The notes below the pieces were generated by a model. That model ran no database searches. It was not told the DNA's origin and worked only from the letters and a program-made list of their open reading frames with translations. From Novispirillum itersonii (GTDB taxonomy: Bacteria; Pseudomonadota; Alphaproteobacteria; Rhodospirillales; Rhodospirillaceae): a stretch of 64,000 bases of DNA. Location: NCBI RefSeq assembly GCF_014205675.1, contig NZ_JACIIX010000013.1, positions 62,001 through 126,000 of the forward strand, in the 5' to 3' direction. Made by a program: the position numbers and the translations under genes. Within the stretch, counting starts at the first letter, position 1, and every line of letters starts with the position of its first letter. Below, in pieces: positions 1 through 8,966 of this stretch.

Positions 1-940
1 GGCGTTCCGCCACCAGATCCACCGCATGGGTGCCGAAAGCCGACGCCAGAATGCGGTCGCGGGTTGACGGGGTGCCGCCGCGCTGGACGTGGCCAAGGAT
101 GGTCACCCGGGTTTCCGCCCCGGTCAGGTCGGCGATTTTCTGGGTCAGGTAATGGCCGATACCGCCATAGCGCTGTTCGCCACCAACGTGGGAAATCGTG
201 GCATTGGTGCCTTCGGCGGTCTTCACGCCTTCCGCCACCACCACCAGCGCATGGGTGCGCCCGCGGGCCAGAACGGAGCGGATCTTGCCCGCCACCCCAT
301 CCAGCGTGTAGGGAATTTCCGGCACCAGCACCACATCGGCCCCGCCGGCAATCCCGGCATTGATGGCGATGTGCCCGGCATCGCGGCCCATCACTTCCAG
401 AATCATCACCCGGTGGTGGCTGGCCGCTGTCGGCTGAAGACGGTCCAGTGCCTCCGTCACCACATTGATCGAGGTGGCGAAGCCGACCGCATATTCGGTG
501 CCGTGCACGTCGTTGTCGATGGTCTTCGGCACCCCGACCATGCCCAGACCGGCCTGCTGGCACAGCCGGGACAGGATCCGCATCGAGCCGTCCCCGCCGA
601 CCACCACCAGTGCGTCCAGCCCCAGCATCCGCGCCCCTTCGGCGAAATCGCCCGACAGGTCCTTGAAGCTGCCGTCCGGCATCGGGAAGTTGAACGGGTC
701 GCCCTTGTTGGTGGTGCCGAGGAACGTGCCGCCTTCGCGCAGGGTGTTGCCCAGATTGGCCGGGCTGAGTTCCTGAAAGCGCAGCGGGCGGCTGATCAGC
801 CCCATGCTGCCATCCTGAATGCCGTAAACCTTCCAGCCGTAGCGTTCCACCGCCGCCGTGGTGACCGCGCGGATCACCGCGTTCAGGCCCGCGCAGTCGC
901 CGCCGCTGGTCATCACACCGATGGTCTTGATCTCTCTCAT
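1..940 (-). CDS. pfkA: 6-phosphofructokinase, 3' end beyond window
   Basis: Catalyses phosphorylation of fructose 6-phosphate to fructose 1,6-bisphosphate in the cytosol. The minus-strand reading frame starts MREIKTIGVMTSGGDCAGLN with its ATG at 938-940 and runs off the left edge. Family motifs are clear: the GGDCAGLN phosphate-binding loop, LVVVGGDGSM near 588-602, and the catalytic PKTIDND near 507-530. Known PFK rules make Gly after GGD a sign of ATP use, whereas Lys in PKTIDND is usual in PPi-dependent and some ATP enzymes. The donor is therefore predicted to be ATP, but not proven. About 313 residues are visible. The gene is divergent from the ydcH-greB pair. The family is certain and the donor uncertain. 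Confidence 0.95.
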   Translation of the reverse strand, partial: MREIKTIGVMTSGGDCAGLNAVIRAVTTAAVERYGWKVYGIQDGSMGLISRPLRFQELSPANLGNTLREGGTFLGTTNKGDPFNFPMPDGSFKDLSGDFAEGARMLGLDALVVVGGDGSMRILSRLCQQAGLGMVGVPKTIDNDVHGTEYAVGFATSINVVTEALDRLQPTAASHHRVMILEVMGRDAGHIAINAGIAGGADVVLVPEIPYTLDGVAGKIRSVLARGRTHALVVVAEGVKTAEGTNATISHVGGEQRYGGIGHYLTQKIADLTGAETRVTILGHVQRGGTPSTRDRILASAFGTHAVDLVAER

Positions 941-1203
941 CCGCTGGATCCTTTCGTCACACTGCCATGGAATGGGGGAAACAGGCGGGCCAACGGCCCA
1001 TAAACCATACCATGCCTAAGCCATACCGCGTCCGGGGCCAATCCTCCAGTGGCATTCCCATGACCGGATTACGGTTTTGCCGGACACTGCCGCAGACAGG
1101 TCTGGAAATACTGCCCTATTTTTCCTGAAAATTGGTATAGTTCGGTTCCGGCCGGGAAACCTTTCCCTCCGCCACCCCGTTTTCAGCAGGGTTAACAACA
1201 AGC

Positions 1204-1413
1204 ATGATCGACGACGAAACCCAGTCCCGGCTGCTGGCCAGACTGGCGGAATTGAAGACCGAGCACCGCGACCTTGACGACGTCATTGCCCGCCTGACGG
1301 AGCAGATGCCGTTTGATCAGCTTCAGGTGTCCCGGCTGAAAAAGCGCAAGCTGATCCTGAAGGATGAGATCATCAAGCTGGAAAGCGCAATGCTGCCCGA
1401 CATCATCGCCTGA
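1204..1413 (+). CDS. YdcH-family (DUF465) small coiled-coil protein
   Basis: A 69-residue, highly charged, helical protein. Its pattern LLARLAELKTEHRDLDDVI followed by the basic LKKRKLILKDEI segment is typical of the DUF465/YdcH family, which is widespread in alphaproteobacteria and has no settled function. There is no signal peptide or membrane segment, so it should be cytosolic. It lies five bases upstream of greB on the same strand and is probably cotranscribed with it. The start is the first ATG in frame, preceded by an A-rich stretch rather than a strong ribosome site. The family call is firm; its role is unknown. Confidence 0.88.
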   Translation: MIDDETQSRLLARLAELKTEHRDLDDVIARLTEQMPFDQLQVSRLKKRKLILKDEIIKLESAMLPDIIA

Positions 1414-1418
1414 CGACC

Positions 1419-1955
1419 ATGCGCCGCATTTCCCCCAAGGCCGCCGCTGCGGCCCCTGCCACCGCAGAGGCCCCGCCGCCGCCGCGCAACCTGATCACCC
1501 CGCAGGGGCTGGAACGCCTGCGGGCGGAATACAAAACCCTGTGGACCGTGGAACGCCCGAAGGTGGTGGAGGCGGTTTCGCGCGCTGCCGCCAATGGCGA
1601 CCGGTCGGAAAACGGCGACTACATCTATGGCAAGAAGCGCCTGCGCGAGATTGACCGCCGCATCCGCTTCCTGACCAAACGGCTGGACTGTGCCGAGGTG
1701 GTCGATCCCGCCTTACAGAAAAACCGCCGTCAGGTGTTCTTCGGGGCCACCGTCACCTATGTGAACATCCGGGATGAAGAAGTCACCGTCACCATCGTCG
1801 GGCAGGACGAGGCCGACATGACGGCGGGCAGCATCTCGTGGTTGTCACCGGTGGCCAAGGCCCTGATGAAGGCCGGGATCGGCGATACCGTGCCGGTGCG
1901 CACCCCGGCCGGGGCCGATACGCTGGAAGTGCTGGAAATCCGCTACCCGGACTGA
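1419..1955 (+). CDS. greB: transcription elongation factor GreB
   Basis: Binds the secondary channel of RNA polymerase and stimulates cleavage of backtracked transcripts. After a roughly 25-residue Ala/Pro-rich N-terminal extension comes the Gre coiled-coil domain (LITPQGLERLRAEYKTL, about residues 26-95). Its tip carries the acidic ENGDYIYGKKRLREIDRR segment. The C-terminal FKBP-like domain (about 105-178) contains the GQDEADMTAGSISWLSPVAKALM stretch; VGQDEAD and SPVAKALM are GreB-like. The total of 178 residues is slightly longer than usual because of the extension. It follows ydcH by five bases and a good intrinsic terminator follows it. GreB is preferred over GreA because of the YIYGKKRLREID tip. 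Confidence 0.93.
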   Translation: MRRISPKAAAAAPATAEAPPPPRNLITPQGLERLRAEYKTLWTVERPKVVEAVSRAAANGDRSENGDYIYGKKRLREIDRRIRFLTKRLDCAEVVDPALQKNRRQVFFGATVTYVNIRDEEVTVTIVGQDEADMTAGSISWLSPVAKALMKAGIGDTVPVRTPAGADTLEVLEIRYPD

Positions 1956-1998
1956 CGGGCTGGCAACAGCCTGACCCGCCCGATCCGGCAGACACAAA

Positions 1999-2032
1999 AA
2001 CACCCCGGCGCACAGGGCGTCCGGGGTGTTTT
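1999..2032 (+). terminator. intrinsic terminator after greB
   Basis: A perfect 10-bp inverted repeat (AACACCCCGG at 1999-2008 pairing with CCGGGGTGTT at 2021-2030) with a 12-base loop is followed by T residues on the plus strand and preceded by A residues. It can therefore work in both directions. It sits 43 bases after the greB stop and would also end transcripts of the convergent hupB gene. Confidence 0.85.
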
Positions 2033-2104
2033 CCTGTCAGCACGGGAACGTCGCCCCGGGGGGCCTCCCAGACCCTCAGGGGCGGCGCGGACACCGGGGC
2101 AGGC

Positions 2105-2377
2105 TTACTGCACGGCGTCCTTCAGGCCCTTACCGGCCTTGAACTTCGGCTGCTTCGACGCCGGGATGGTGATCGGCTCGCCGGTGCGCGGGTTACGGCC
2201 TTCGCTGGCGGCACGCTCGGCCACTTCGAAGGTGCCGAAGCCGACCAGACGCACATCATCGCCGCCCTTCAGCGCCTCGGTGATGGCCGACAGGGTGGCG
2301 TCCAGCGCCTTACCGGCATCGGTCTTCGACAGGCCGCTCTTGTCAGAAATGGCGGCGATCAGGTCATTCTTGTTCAC
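2105..2377 (-). CDS. hupB: HU-family DNA-binding protein
   Basis: A 90-residue nucleoid protein that bends DNA as a dimer. The sequence begins [18 protein letters not shown] and includes the HU signature [13 protein letters not shown] followed by the beta-arm segment [20 protein letters not shown]. The PRTG...I tip residues that insert into DNA are present. The length is exactly that of bacterial HU. The start codon is GTG (2375-2377), preceded by GGGAGC. It reads towards greB and shares the bidirectional terminator at 1999-2032. IHF is less likely because the N-terminus and beta-arm match HU. Confidence 0.95.
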   Translation of the reverse strand: MNKNDLIAAISDKSGLSKTDAGKALDATLSAITEALKGGDDVRLVGFGTFEVAERAASEGRNPRTGEPITIPASKQPKFKAGKGLKDAVQ

Positions 2378-2583
2378 GGGAAGCTCCCTTGGTCTTCATT
2401 GAGGCCGAGATTGAGGAAGGCCGGGTTCTTCCCGGCACGTGGTCTGAGGCGGAAGTGTAGGCATCGCCTGACGCATCCGTCAATCACCGACACCGGCGTG
2501 CCCCCCGCTTTTTGGCATCTTTTCTATGGAAAAGTTGGTTTTTCCCGGTTTGCACTTGCGAATATTTCAAATTCGACAAACAA

Positions 2584-2627
2584 AATCGCCCCGGAACCGA
2601 CCGCATGGTCTGCTCCGGGGCGATTGT
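2584..2627 (-). terminator. intrinsic terminator downstream of fumarase
   Basis: AATCGCCCCGGA (2584-2595) pairs perfectly with TCCGGGGCGATT (2614-2625). On the minus strand the stem is followed by a T-rich tract, and on the plus strand by TGTTATT. It lies about 100 bases beyond the fumarase stop codon and separates that gene from the hupB promoter region. Confidence 0.85.
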
Positions 2628-2661
2628 TATTCCCTATGCTTTTCTCCCCGGCCCTGACAGC

Positions 2662-2695
2662 CCGCCAGACAGGCCGCCAGACAGGCCGCCAGACA
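2662..2695. repeat. 12-bp tandem repeat, about 2.8 copies
   Basis: The unit CCGCCAGACAGG occurs at 2662-2673 and 2674-2685, with a partial third copy at 2686-2695. It is non-coding, 30 bases past the fumarase stop and before its terminator, so it would lie in the fumarase 3' untranslated region. There are no spacers, so it is not a CRISPR. Confidence 0.8.
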
Positions 2696-2724
2696 ACACG
2701 GGGCGATCGCGCTCAGGCGGAAGA

Positions 2725-4335
2725 TTACAGCTGCTTGAAGAAGTCGTTGCCCTTGTCATCGACAATAATAAAGGCCGGGAAGTTTTCGACCTCGATCTTC
2801 CACACCGCTTCCATCCCCAGTTCCGGGTATTCCAGCACCTCGACCTTCTTGATCGACTGCTGGGCCAGCTGGGCCGCCGCGCCGCCGATGGAACCGAGAT
2901 AGAAGCCGCCGTAAGCCTTACAGGCATCGGTGACGGTCTGGCCACGGTTGCCCTTGGCCACCATCACCATCGAGCCGCCATGCTTCTGGAACAGATCAAC
3001 ATAAGCATCCATGCGCCCGGCGGTGGTCGGCCCGAAGGAGCCCGAGGCATAGCCTTCCGGGGTCTTGGCCGGACCGGCGTAATACACCGGATGGTTCTTG
3101 AAGTAGTCCGGCAGCCCGGCCCCGGAATCCAGCCGGTCCTTCAGCTTGGCGTGGGCGATGTCGCGGGCGACGATCATGGTGCCGGTCAGGTTGACGCGGG
3201 TCTTGATCGGGTACTGCGACAGGGTGGCGCGGATCTGCTCCATCGGCTGGTTGAGGTCGATATTGACCACGGTATCCGACAGCTTATCGACCCGGACCTC
3301 CGGCATGTACTTGGCCGGATCGGTTTCCAGCGCCTCAAGGAACAGGCCGTCCTTGGTGATCTTGCCCCACATCTGGCGGTCGGCGGAGCACGACACGCCG
3401 ATGGCGACCGGACAGCTTGCCCCGTGACGCGGCAGGCGGATCACCCGCACATCGTGGCAGAAATACTTGCCACCAAACTGGGCGCCGATGCCCAGCGTGC
3501 GGGTCATGTCCAGAATCTGCTGTTCCAGATCCAGATCGCGGATGGCATGGCCGAACTTGCCGCCCTTGGTCGGCAGGCCGTCGAGGTAGCGGGCCGAGGC
3601 CAGCTTAACCGTCTTCAGCGCGGTTTCGGCGGAGGTGCCACCGATAACCACCGCCAGATGGTACGGCGGGCAGGCCGAGGTGCCGAGATACTGCACCTTC
3701 TCGCGCAGGAACTTTTCCATGCTGGCCGGATTGAGGACGGCTTTGGTTTCCTGGAACAGGAAGGTCTTGTTGGCAGACCCGCCGCCCTTGGCCATGAACA
3801 TGAACTTGTAGGCCCCGCCTTCGGTGGCGTACAGGTCGATCTGGGCCGGCAGGTTGTTGCCGGTGTTAACCTCGTCGAAGGCGTTGACCGGGCTCATCTG
3901 CGAATAGCGCAGGTTCAGGCGGGTGTAGGCCTCGGCCACCCCTTCCGACAGGTACAGCGCATCGTTGGCACCGGTCCAGACCCGCTGGCCCTTCTTGCCC
4001 ATGATGATGGCGGTGCCGGTATCCTGACACATCGGCAGGATGCCGCTGGCGGAGATATTGGCGTTCTTCAGCAGTTCCAGCGCCACGAAACGGTCGTTGG
4101 GCGAGGCTTCCGGATCATCAATAATGGCGCGCAGCTGGGCCAGATGGCCGGGGCGCAGCAGGTGCGACACATCGCGGAAGGCTTCAGCGGTCAGCCGGGT
4201 CAGCGCCTGCGGATCCACCACCACCATATCCTGACCGGCAAATTTTTCGGTGGTGACGAAATCACCGTCCAGCTTGCGGTACGGGGTGGTGTCATCGGAC
4301 AGCGGAAACATCTCGGCAAAGGCGGCGTCGATCAT
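2725..4335 (-). CDS. fumA: class I (4Fe-4S) fumarate hydratase
   Basis: Interconverts fumarate and malate in the citric acid cycle. The 536-residue protein has the usual one-chain class I layout: an N-terminal alpha domain and a C-terminal beta domain. Cysteines expected to hold the iron-sulfur cluster are seen in [22 protein letters not shown] and [15 protein letters not shown]. The C-terminal domain has [20 protein letters not shown]. The ATG at 4333-4335 is chosen because AGGAAA precedes it and the protein then starts [19 protein letters not shown] as in homologues. The same frame is open much further upstream, but that part is repeat-rich intergenic DNA. It is a single-gene unit with its own terminator. 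Confidence 0.95.
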   Translation of the reverse strand: MIDAAFAEMFPLSDDTTPYRKLDGDFVTTEKFAGQDMVVVDPQALTRLTAEAFRDVSHLLRPGHLAQLRAIIDDPEASPNDRFVALELLKNANISASGILPMCQDTGTAIIMGKKGQRVWTGANDALYLSEGVAEAYTRLNLRYSQMSPVNAFDEVNTGNNLPAQIDLYATEGGAYKFMFMAKGGGSANKTFLFQETKAVLNPASMEKFLREKVQYLGTSACPPYHLAVVIGGTSAETALKTVKLASARYLDGLPTKGGKFGHAIRDLDLEQQILDMTRTLGIGAQFGGKYFCHDVRVIRLPRHGASCPVAIGVSCSADRQMWGKITKDGLFLEALETDPAKYMPEVRVDKLSDTVVNIDLNQPMEQIRATLSQYPIKTRVNLTGTMIVARDIAHAKLKDRLDSGAGLPDYFKNHPVYYAGPAKTPEGYASGSFGPTTAGRMDAYVDLFQKHGGSMVMVAKGNRGQTVTDACKAYGGFYLGSIGGAAAQLAQQSIKKVEVLEYPELGMEAVWKIEVENFPAFIIVDDKGNDFFKQL

Positions 4336-4505
4336 GGCGGCTTTCCTGAAGTTGGCCCGGAACAGACAGGCATCCGGCGGTCTGCCTCCGGTTCCTGCGG
4401 CCTCTCCCGCCGCCCCGCCCGTTCGGGCAGGATCAGGACCCGGAACGGCACCCGTCCGGCGATGGCACAGGGTATAGACCAAGCAGGCCGTTCCGTCCAG
4501 TGAGG

Positions 4506-4670
4506 CCGCCCTGCGGGCGGGGCTTTGTTTGATGGGTCCCTCACACGCCGGGCGCGGACATCCGTCCGCTTGGCTTACGCGCGAATGATCGCGCGGGCCC
4601 TCAATGGGCCAGTCGGCCCGGCAACGCCGGGCCTCCGTTTGTTTGATGGGCACCTCAGACGGCGGGCGCG
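4506..4670. repeat. duplicated hairpin-rich intergenic element
   Basis: Two imperfect direct copies of a ~33-bp sequence, tttgtttgatggg followed by cctca and gggcgcgg, lie at 4524-4556 and 4638-4670, 114 bases apart. Around them are at least five short perfect hairpins: CCGCCC/GGGCGG 4506-4520, GCGGAC/GTCCGC 4554-4569, GCGCGA/TCGCGC 4579-4594, GGCCC/GGGCC 4596-4610 and GGCCCGGC/GCCGGGCC 4615-4633. The element fills the gap between the opgC-like stop and the fumarase start, both transcribed on the minus strand. It resembles REP-type clusters and could stop or stabilise the upstream transcript. No gene is seen in 4336-4675. Confidence 0.75.
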
Positions 4671-4675
4671 GGCTC

Positions 4676-5770
4676 TCACGCGGTCCGGGGTTCCGGCAGC
4701 GGGCGGGACAGCCAGTCCACCAGCAGTGCCAGCGCCGCCAGCACCAGCACACCCCCCGCCCCCACCAGCAGGTCCGCCGCCAGTGTCGATCCCGCCAGCG
4801 TCGCCAGCGCATCCGCCACCGGAACCAGCACCACCCCGGCGCAGAACACCGGCAGCGACTGCCGCCCCAGCAGCCGCAGCAACCGGGCCGGGCCACAGTC
4901 GGTCCATCGCCCCGCCGGAATCAAGACCGAGGCCAGCCATGCCAGCAGCAGGAAATGCCCGAGCCGCAGAACATCCAGATTGGTCTTATCGATCGGATAC
5001 AGCCACTGCGCCACCGCCTGCGGCACCACCCGGTCGTGCAGGTCCGGCACCCGCCAACTCAACGCCAAGGCCGCCGCCAGCACCAGAATCCCCGCCACCA
5101 CCACCTGCGCCGGGCGTGATCCGGTCAGCCGGGCCAGACGGTGCCCGTGCAGGGCCACCAGTGCGCCGAGGAAAAACAGGACCTGCCACGCCAGCGGATT
5201 GAAAAACCACCCCGGCCCGCCGAACCTCGCCTGCCCCGGCAGATCCGGCCACAGCGCATACAGCGCCACAGACCCTGACAGCAGCAGCAGCGGACGGTGA
5301 ACCAGCAGCGGCAACACCGCCCCCATCGCCAGCACCAGCACGATATACAGCGGCAGCGGGTCCAGCAGCACCGGGCGGAACCGCAGCAGCACCGCATCCA
5401 CCAGCACCCGGTCCGGGCTGGTCAGGAACGGTTCCAGATGCATCTCGGTGATAAAATCCCGGGTTTCCACATGGGCATTGGCGACAAACACCACCGCCAG
5501 CAGCAGCACCATCAGGAAGATATGCGCCACATACAGGGTGGCGGCCCGCTTCAGAATCCGGCGGCAGGCGGCGGCGTAGCCCTGCCGCAGCAGCAGCGGC
5601 CCCCACGCCTTCGCCGCGCCGAATCCGGCCAGAAACACAAACAGCTCCGCCGCATCGGACAGGCCGATGTTGCGCAGGGTCAACTCCCCCAGCCGGTTGC
5701 CGGGAATGTGATCCCAGAAGATGAACACCAGCGCCAGACCACGCCAGACATCAACCCGAGGATCCCGCAT
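4676..5770 (-). CDS. OpgC-family multi-pass membrane protein
   Basis: A 364-residue inner-membrane protein with about ten hydrophobic segments. The start [20 protein letters not shown] and the following [12 protein letters not shown] match the OpgC/acyltransferase-3-like family. OpgC in enterobacteria attaches succinyl groups to osmoregulated periplasmic glucans. Here the family is clear but the substrate is an inference, as no glucan-synthesis gene (opgG/opgH) is nearby. The ATG at 5768-5770 follows GAGGTGGAAAAA. The stop lies directly against the hairpin-rich repeat element that separates it from fumarase. Confidence 0.82.
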   Translation of the reverse strand: MRDPRVDVWRGLALVFIFWDHIPGNRLGELTLRNIGLSDAAELFVFLAGFGAAKAWGPLLLRQGYAAACRRILKRAATLYVAHIFLMVLLLAVVFVANAHVETRDFITEMHLEPFLTSPDRVLVDAVLLRFRPVLLDPLPLYIVLVLAMGAVLPLLVHRPLLLLSGSVALYALWPDLPGQARFGGPGWFFNPLAWQVLFFLGALVALHGHRLARLTGSRPAQVVVAGILVLAAALALSWRVPDLHDRVVPQAVAQWLYPIDKTNLDVLRLGHFLLLAWLASVLIPAGRWTDCGPARLLRLLGRQSLPVFCAGVVLVPVADALATLAGSTLAADLLVGAGGVLVLAALALLVDWLSRPLPEPRTA

Positions 5771-5802
5771 TTTTCCACCTCACCCCATCATCCTGACACC
5801 GC

Positions 5803-5828
5803 AGACCCGCCGCGCGCACGGCGGGTCT
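5803..5828 (-). terminator. hairpin after the chemoreceptor gene, weak terminator
   Basis: AGACCCGCCG (5803-5812) pairs perfectly with CGGCGGGTCT (5819-5828) around a six-base loop. It lies in the 133-base gap between the chemoreceptor stop and the opgC-like start on the same strand. No T tract follows on either side, so termination is uncertain. Confidence 0.45.
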
Positions 5829-5903
5829 TAACGATGGGTCTTAATACCGGGGCAAAGATGGCAAAAAGATGATGGAGGCTTTATCGCCCGTCCCCCCGCC
5901 CCC

Positions 5904-7373
5904 CTACGCCGTCCGCAGTTGCCCGAGAAACCGTGACAGGGTCTGGCGCAGGGTATCGGCAACGTCCGAAAGGTCTTCGGCAGCGGTCAGCACCACCCCG
6001 GCGGTCCGGCCGGTTTCGGCGGTGGAGGCCGCCACCTCGCCAAGAGTTCCGGCCACGGCCCCGGTGTTCCCGGCGGCGTGTTCCGCCTGCCGGGCAATCT
6101 CGGTGGTGGCAGCGGCCTGTTGCTCCACGGTCTCCAGAATTGCCGAGCTGATGGTGCTGATATCGGCGATGGTGCGGCTGATGTCGCCCATCGCCTGCAC
6201 CGCCTGCCCGGTGGCATCCTGCACCGATTCAATCTGCGCGGCGATCGCCCCGGTGGCGCGGGCGGTCTGGTTGGCCAGCAGCTTGACCTCGTTGGCGACC
6301 ACGGCAAACCCTTTCCCGGCATCCCCGGCCCGGGCCGCCTCGATGGTGGCGTTCAGGGCCAGCAGATTGGTGCGGTCGGCAATATCGGTGATCATCCGCA
6401 CCACCGCACCGATTTCCGCCACCGCCCGGCTGAGGCTGGTGACCGTGCGGGTGGACTGTTCCGCCGCCCCGCAGGCCTGCCCGGCAATCGCCGCCGCCCG
6501 GGAAATCTGTTCCGCCACCCCCCGGATCGATGCGTTCATCTGCTCTGCTGCTGCCGCCACGTTGCGGACATTGGCGCTGGCGCTGTCGGAAGCCACCGAC
6601 ACCGCACGGGTGCAGTCGGCAGTGCGGTCAGCCTCCCCCGCCATACTGCGGGCCGCCGTTTCCAACCCGCTGACCGCCTGCAACACCCGGCCCAGCAGCC
6701 CTTCCGCCGCTACATCAAACTCCCGGGCGATGCCGCTGACCAGATCCCCCCGGACCTCGTGGCTGCGGCGCGCCGCCTCCACCTCCCCGGCGTGATGCTC
6801 GGCGCGGGTCAGGGCTTCCTGCGCCTGCGCCACCGAACAGGCCGCCGCCGTGAACGACTGCCGCACCCTGTGGGCCAGCCGCATCAGCAGCCCGGCCTCG
6901 AACCCCATGATCAGGGCATGGACCAGCACGTCCCCGGCTCCGGCCTGCGGCGGATACAGCAGGCCGGGAAAAACAGTCACCCCCAGCGTCAGAGCCGACA
7001 GACTGGTTGCCACCATCAGGCAGGTCACCCGCCAGTCGCACCAGATCGCCGTGGCGGCCAGCAGCGGAAAGAAATACATCCGCGCCGCATCCTGCCAGGC
7101 TGTCCCCGCCGTCAGGGCGGTAAACAGCACCGGCAGCACCGCCATAATCAGGGCGCTGGTCAGGCGGAACGGCAGGCCGACCGGATCGCTCCGCCGTGCC
7201 ACCGTGCCCGCCAGCGCCGCCGCCCCGGACACCGCCAGTGCGGTTGCCACCGGGCCGTCACAGGCCCACGCCAGCAGCGCCGCCGCCGCCACATGGGCCC
7301 ACATCACCGGAAAAAGTATGCGGCTGAGATTTTGCCGCAGAGCGTGAAGCTCCGACGCATCCAAGGCTGACAT
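5904..7373 (-). CDS. methyl-accepting chemotaxis protein, membrane-embedded sensor
   Basis: A chemoreceptor of 489 residues that would signal through CheA/CheW. The N-terminal ~165 residues are a run of about six hydrophobic segments with only short loops, so the sensory part is inside the membrane rather than periplasmic. The cytoplasmic signalling domain follows, with the hairpin tip [20 protein letters not shown] and then [15 protein letters not shown]. No classical HAMP domain was recognised. The start MSALDASEL (ATG 7371-7373) is chosen because AGAGGA precedes it; the frame is open further upstream without a better ribosome site. No che genes are nearby. Confidence 0.9.
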   Translation of the reverse strand: MSALDASELHALRQNLSRILFPVMWAHVAAAALLAWACDGPVATALAVSGAAALAGTVARRSDPVGLPFRLTSALIMAVLPVLFTALTAGTAWQDAARMYFFPLLAATAIWCDWRVTCLMVATSLSALTLGVTVFPGLLYPPQAGAGDVLVHALIMGFEAGLLMRLAHRVRQSFTAAACSVAQAQEALTRAEHHAGEVEAARRSHEVRGDLVSGIAREFDVAAEGLLGRVLQAVSGLETAARSMAGEADRTADCTRAVSVASDSASANVRNVAAAAEQMNASIRGVAEQISRAAAIAGQACGAAEQSTRTVTSLSRAVAEIGAVVRMITDIADRTNLLALNATIEAARAGDAGKGFAVVANEVKLLANQTARATGAIAAQIESVQDATGQAVQAMGDISRTIADISTISSAILETVEQQAAATTEIARQAEHAAGNTGAVAGTLGEVAASTAETGRTAGVVLTAAEDLSDVADTLRQTLSRFLGQLRTA

Positions 7374-7599
7374 TGTCGCATCCTCTTGGGCTATTTCCTG
7401 CCGGATCCCATTGCCGGGACGGCCCCTGTTCCGCCCCGGCCTCTTGATCCGGGCCGGTGGCAGCGTTTCCATCCGGGCGCAACAAAACCACCCGGATGGA
7501 GGGAAACAGTACCGAAAGTTGCGTTATATGTCCTATACGGAATCAATATTCCGAATGCGCAAAAGTATTAGCGTATGAGATATAAAAATGACGCTTGCG

Positions 7600-8826
7600 T
7601 CATCCTCTCTCCGGCGGATCCGGCAGCAGCAGCAGGATCAGCCCGGCAAAGGCCGCTGCCCCGCCCAGCAGCGACAGCAACAGGGTGAAATCCCCGGTCC
7701 AGCCCCGCAGCACCGCCACCATCGGCACCCCAAGACTGCTGATGCCGAACGACAGCAGGTATTTGCCGCCGAACACCGTCCCCCGCCAGCGCGACGGCGT
7801 GAAGCGGGCAATCAGCGAATTCTCCGCCGGGAAGCTGCCGGTGTTCAGCATCACCATCAGCATCACCGCCCCCAGCAGCGGCAGACCGCTGGCAAAGGTG
7901 GCCAGTGCCAGCAGCGGGGCCTGAAGGATCAGCGTGCCCAGATACACCCATTTCAGCGGATAGCGGTCGGCCAGCATGCCGCAGGCCACCTGCATGACGG
8001 CGGCAAAGCCATAGACCAGCATCACCGCCAGACCGGGGCCGAACGCCCCATCCCCCAGCACCCCGCCGGACAGGGCGGCCCCGACCGATCGTTCATCGAA
8101 CAGCTTGGGCAGCGCCGCCTGTGTAGACTGATAGATCAGGCCGCCGCAGATCATCGACAGCGCCAGCAGCACAAAGGCCCGCTGCCATCCGGCGGGGGCG
8201 GTGTCCGCCGTCGCGGCGGCATCCTTGCGGCGCCCCTCCCCGGCCGGAACGTTCCCGCTGCGGGCCGCCAGCGTGAACAGAACCCCGGTCACCAGCAGCG
8301 CCAGTCCCGGCACCACGAAAGCGGCCCGCCAGCCAAACCCATCAATCAGCGCCCCCGCCATCACCGCCCCCAGCGCCGGGCCAAGGCTGCCGAACACCCC
8401 GTTGACCCCCAGCGCCTTGCCCTGCCGGGCCGAGGCGGAAATCACCCAGGCAATGCCGACCGGATGATAGATGGCGGCAAACAGCCCCCACGCCGCCAGC
8501 GCCACCGCCATCTGCCACGGGGCCTGACTGAAGCCGGTGGCGATAATCGCCAGCCCCATGCCGAAGAAATAGATCCCCATCAGGGTCAGGGTCCCCCAGC
8601 GGTCGGCCAGCCACCCGGCCAGCGGGGCCGCCAGCCCGGTCAGGATCTTGCCACCCAGAATCAGCGGCAGCACCGCCTCATACGGCATCCCGAAGGCCGT
8701 GGGCAGCACCAGAGCCACCACGTAGAACGCCGGTTCCACCAGATGATTGAAAAAGTGGGCAATTCCGGCAAACACGGTGACGGCCCGCGCCCTGTCCGGC
8801 GTGGCGGTGGCGGTGACTGCGGTCAT
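7600..8826 (-). CDS. MFS family transporter
   Basis: A 408-residue inner-membrane carrier with about 12 hydrophobic segments in two halves, separated by a charged linker around GNVPAGEGRRKDAA. The loop GWLADRWGTLTLMG between the second and third helices matches the conserved MFS G-x-x-D-R motif, and LADRYPLKWV is its echo in the second half. The start MTAVTATATPDRARAV (ATG 8824-8826) is preceded by GGGGAGAAGAAAC. The substrate cannot be read from sequence. It lies downstream of, and on the same strand as, the PuuA-like synthetase with a 140-base gap, so cotranscription is possible but not certain. Confidence 0.85.
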   Translation of the reverse strand: MTAVTATATPDRARAVTVFAGIAHFFNHLVEPAFYVVALVLPTAFGMPYEAVLPLILGGKILTGLAAPLAGWLADRWGTLTLMGIYFFGMGLAIIATGFSQAPWQMAVALAAWGLFAAIYHPVGIAWVISASARQGKALGVNGVFGSLGPALGAVMAGALIDGFGWRAAFVVPGLALLVTGVLFTLAARSGNVPAGEGRRKDAAATADTAPAGWQRAFVLLALSMICGGLIYQSTQAALPKLFDERSVGAALSGGVLGDGAFGPGLAVMLVYGFAAVMQVACGMLADRYPLKWVYLGTLILQAPLLALATFASGLPLLGAVMLMVMLNTGSFPAENSLIARFTPSRWRGTVFGGKYLLSFGISSLGVPMVAVLRGWTGDFTLLLSLLGGAAAFAGLILLLLPDPPERG

Positions 8827-8966
8827 GTTTCTTCTCCCCGTCCGGCGGCGCGCATCCGCCGTTTTTTTCCTGACCGGAACAGCATCGGGCGGAACCTTGC
8901 GGCCCCGCCCGACATTCCGGTCCTTCATACCACAGACCGGTGACCGGCCTGCGGCGTAGCGTGTTC

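Noticed and set aside
2512-4503. A 663-residue plus-strand open frame opposite fumarase
   Set aside because: It is antisense to a clear fumarase and has no family features. Long antisense frames are common in high-GC DNA with this codon pattern.
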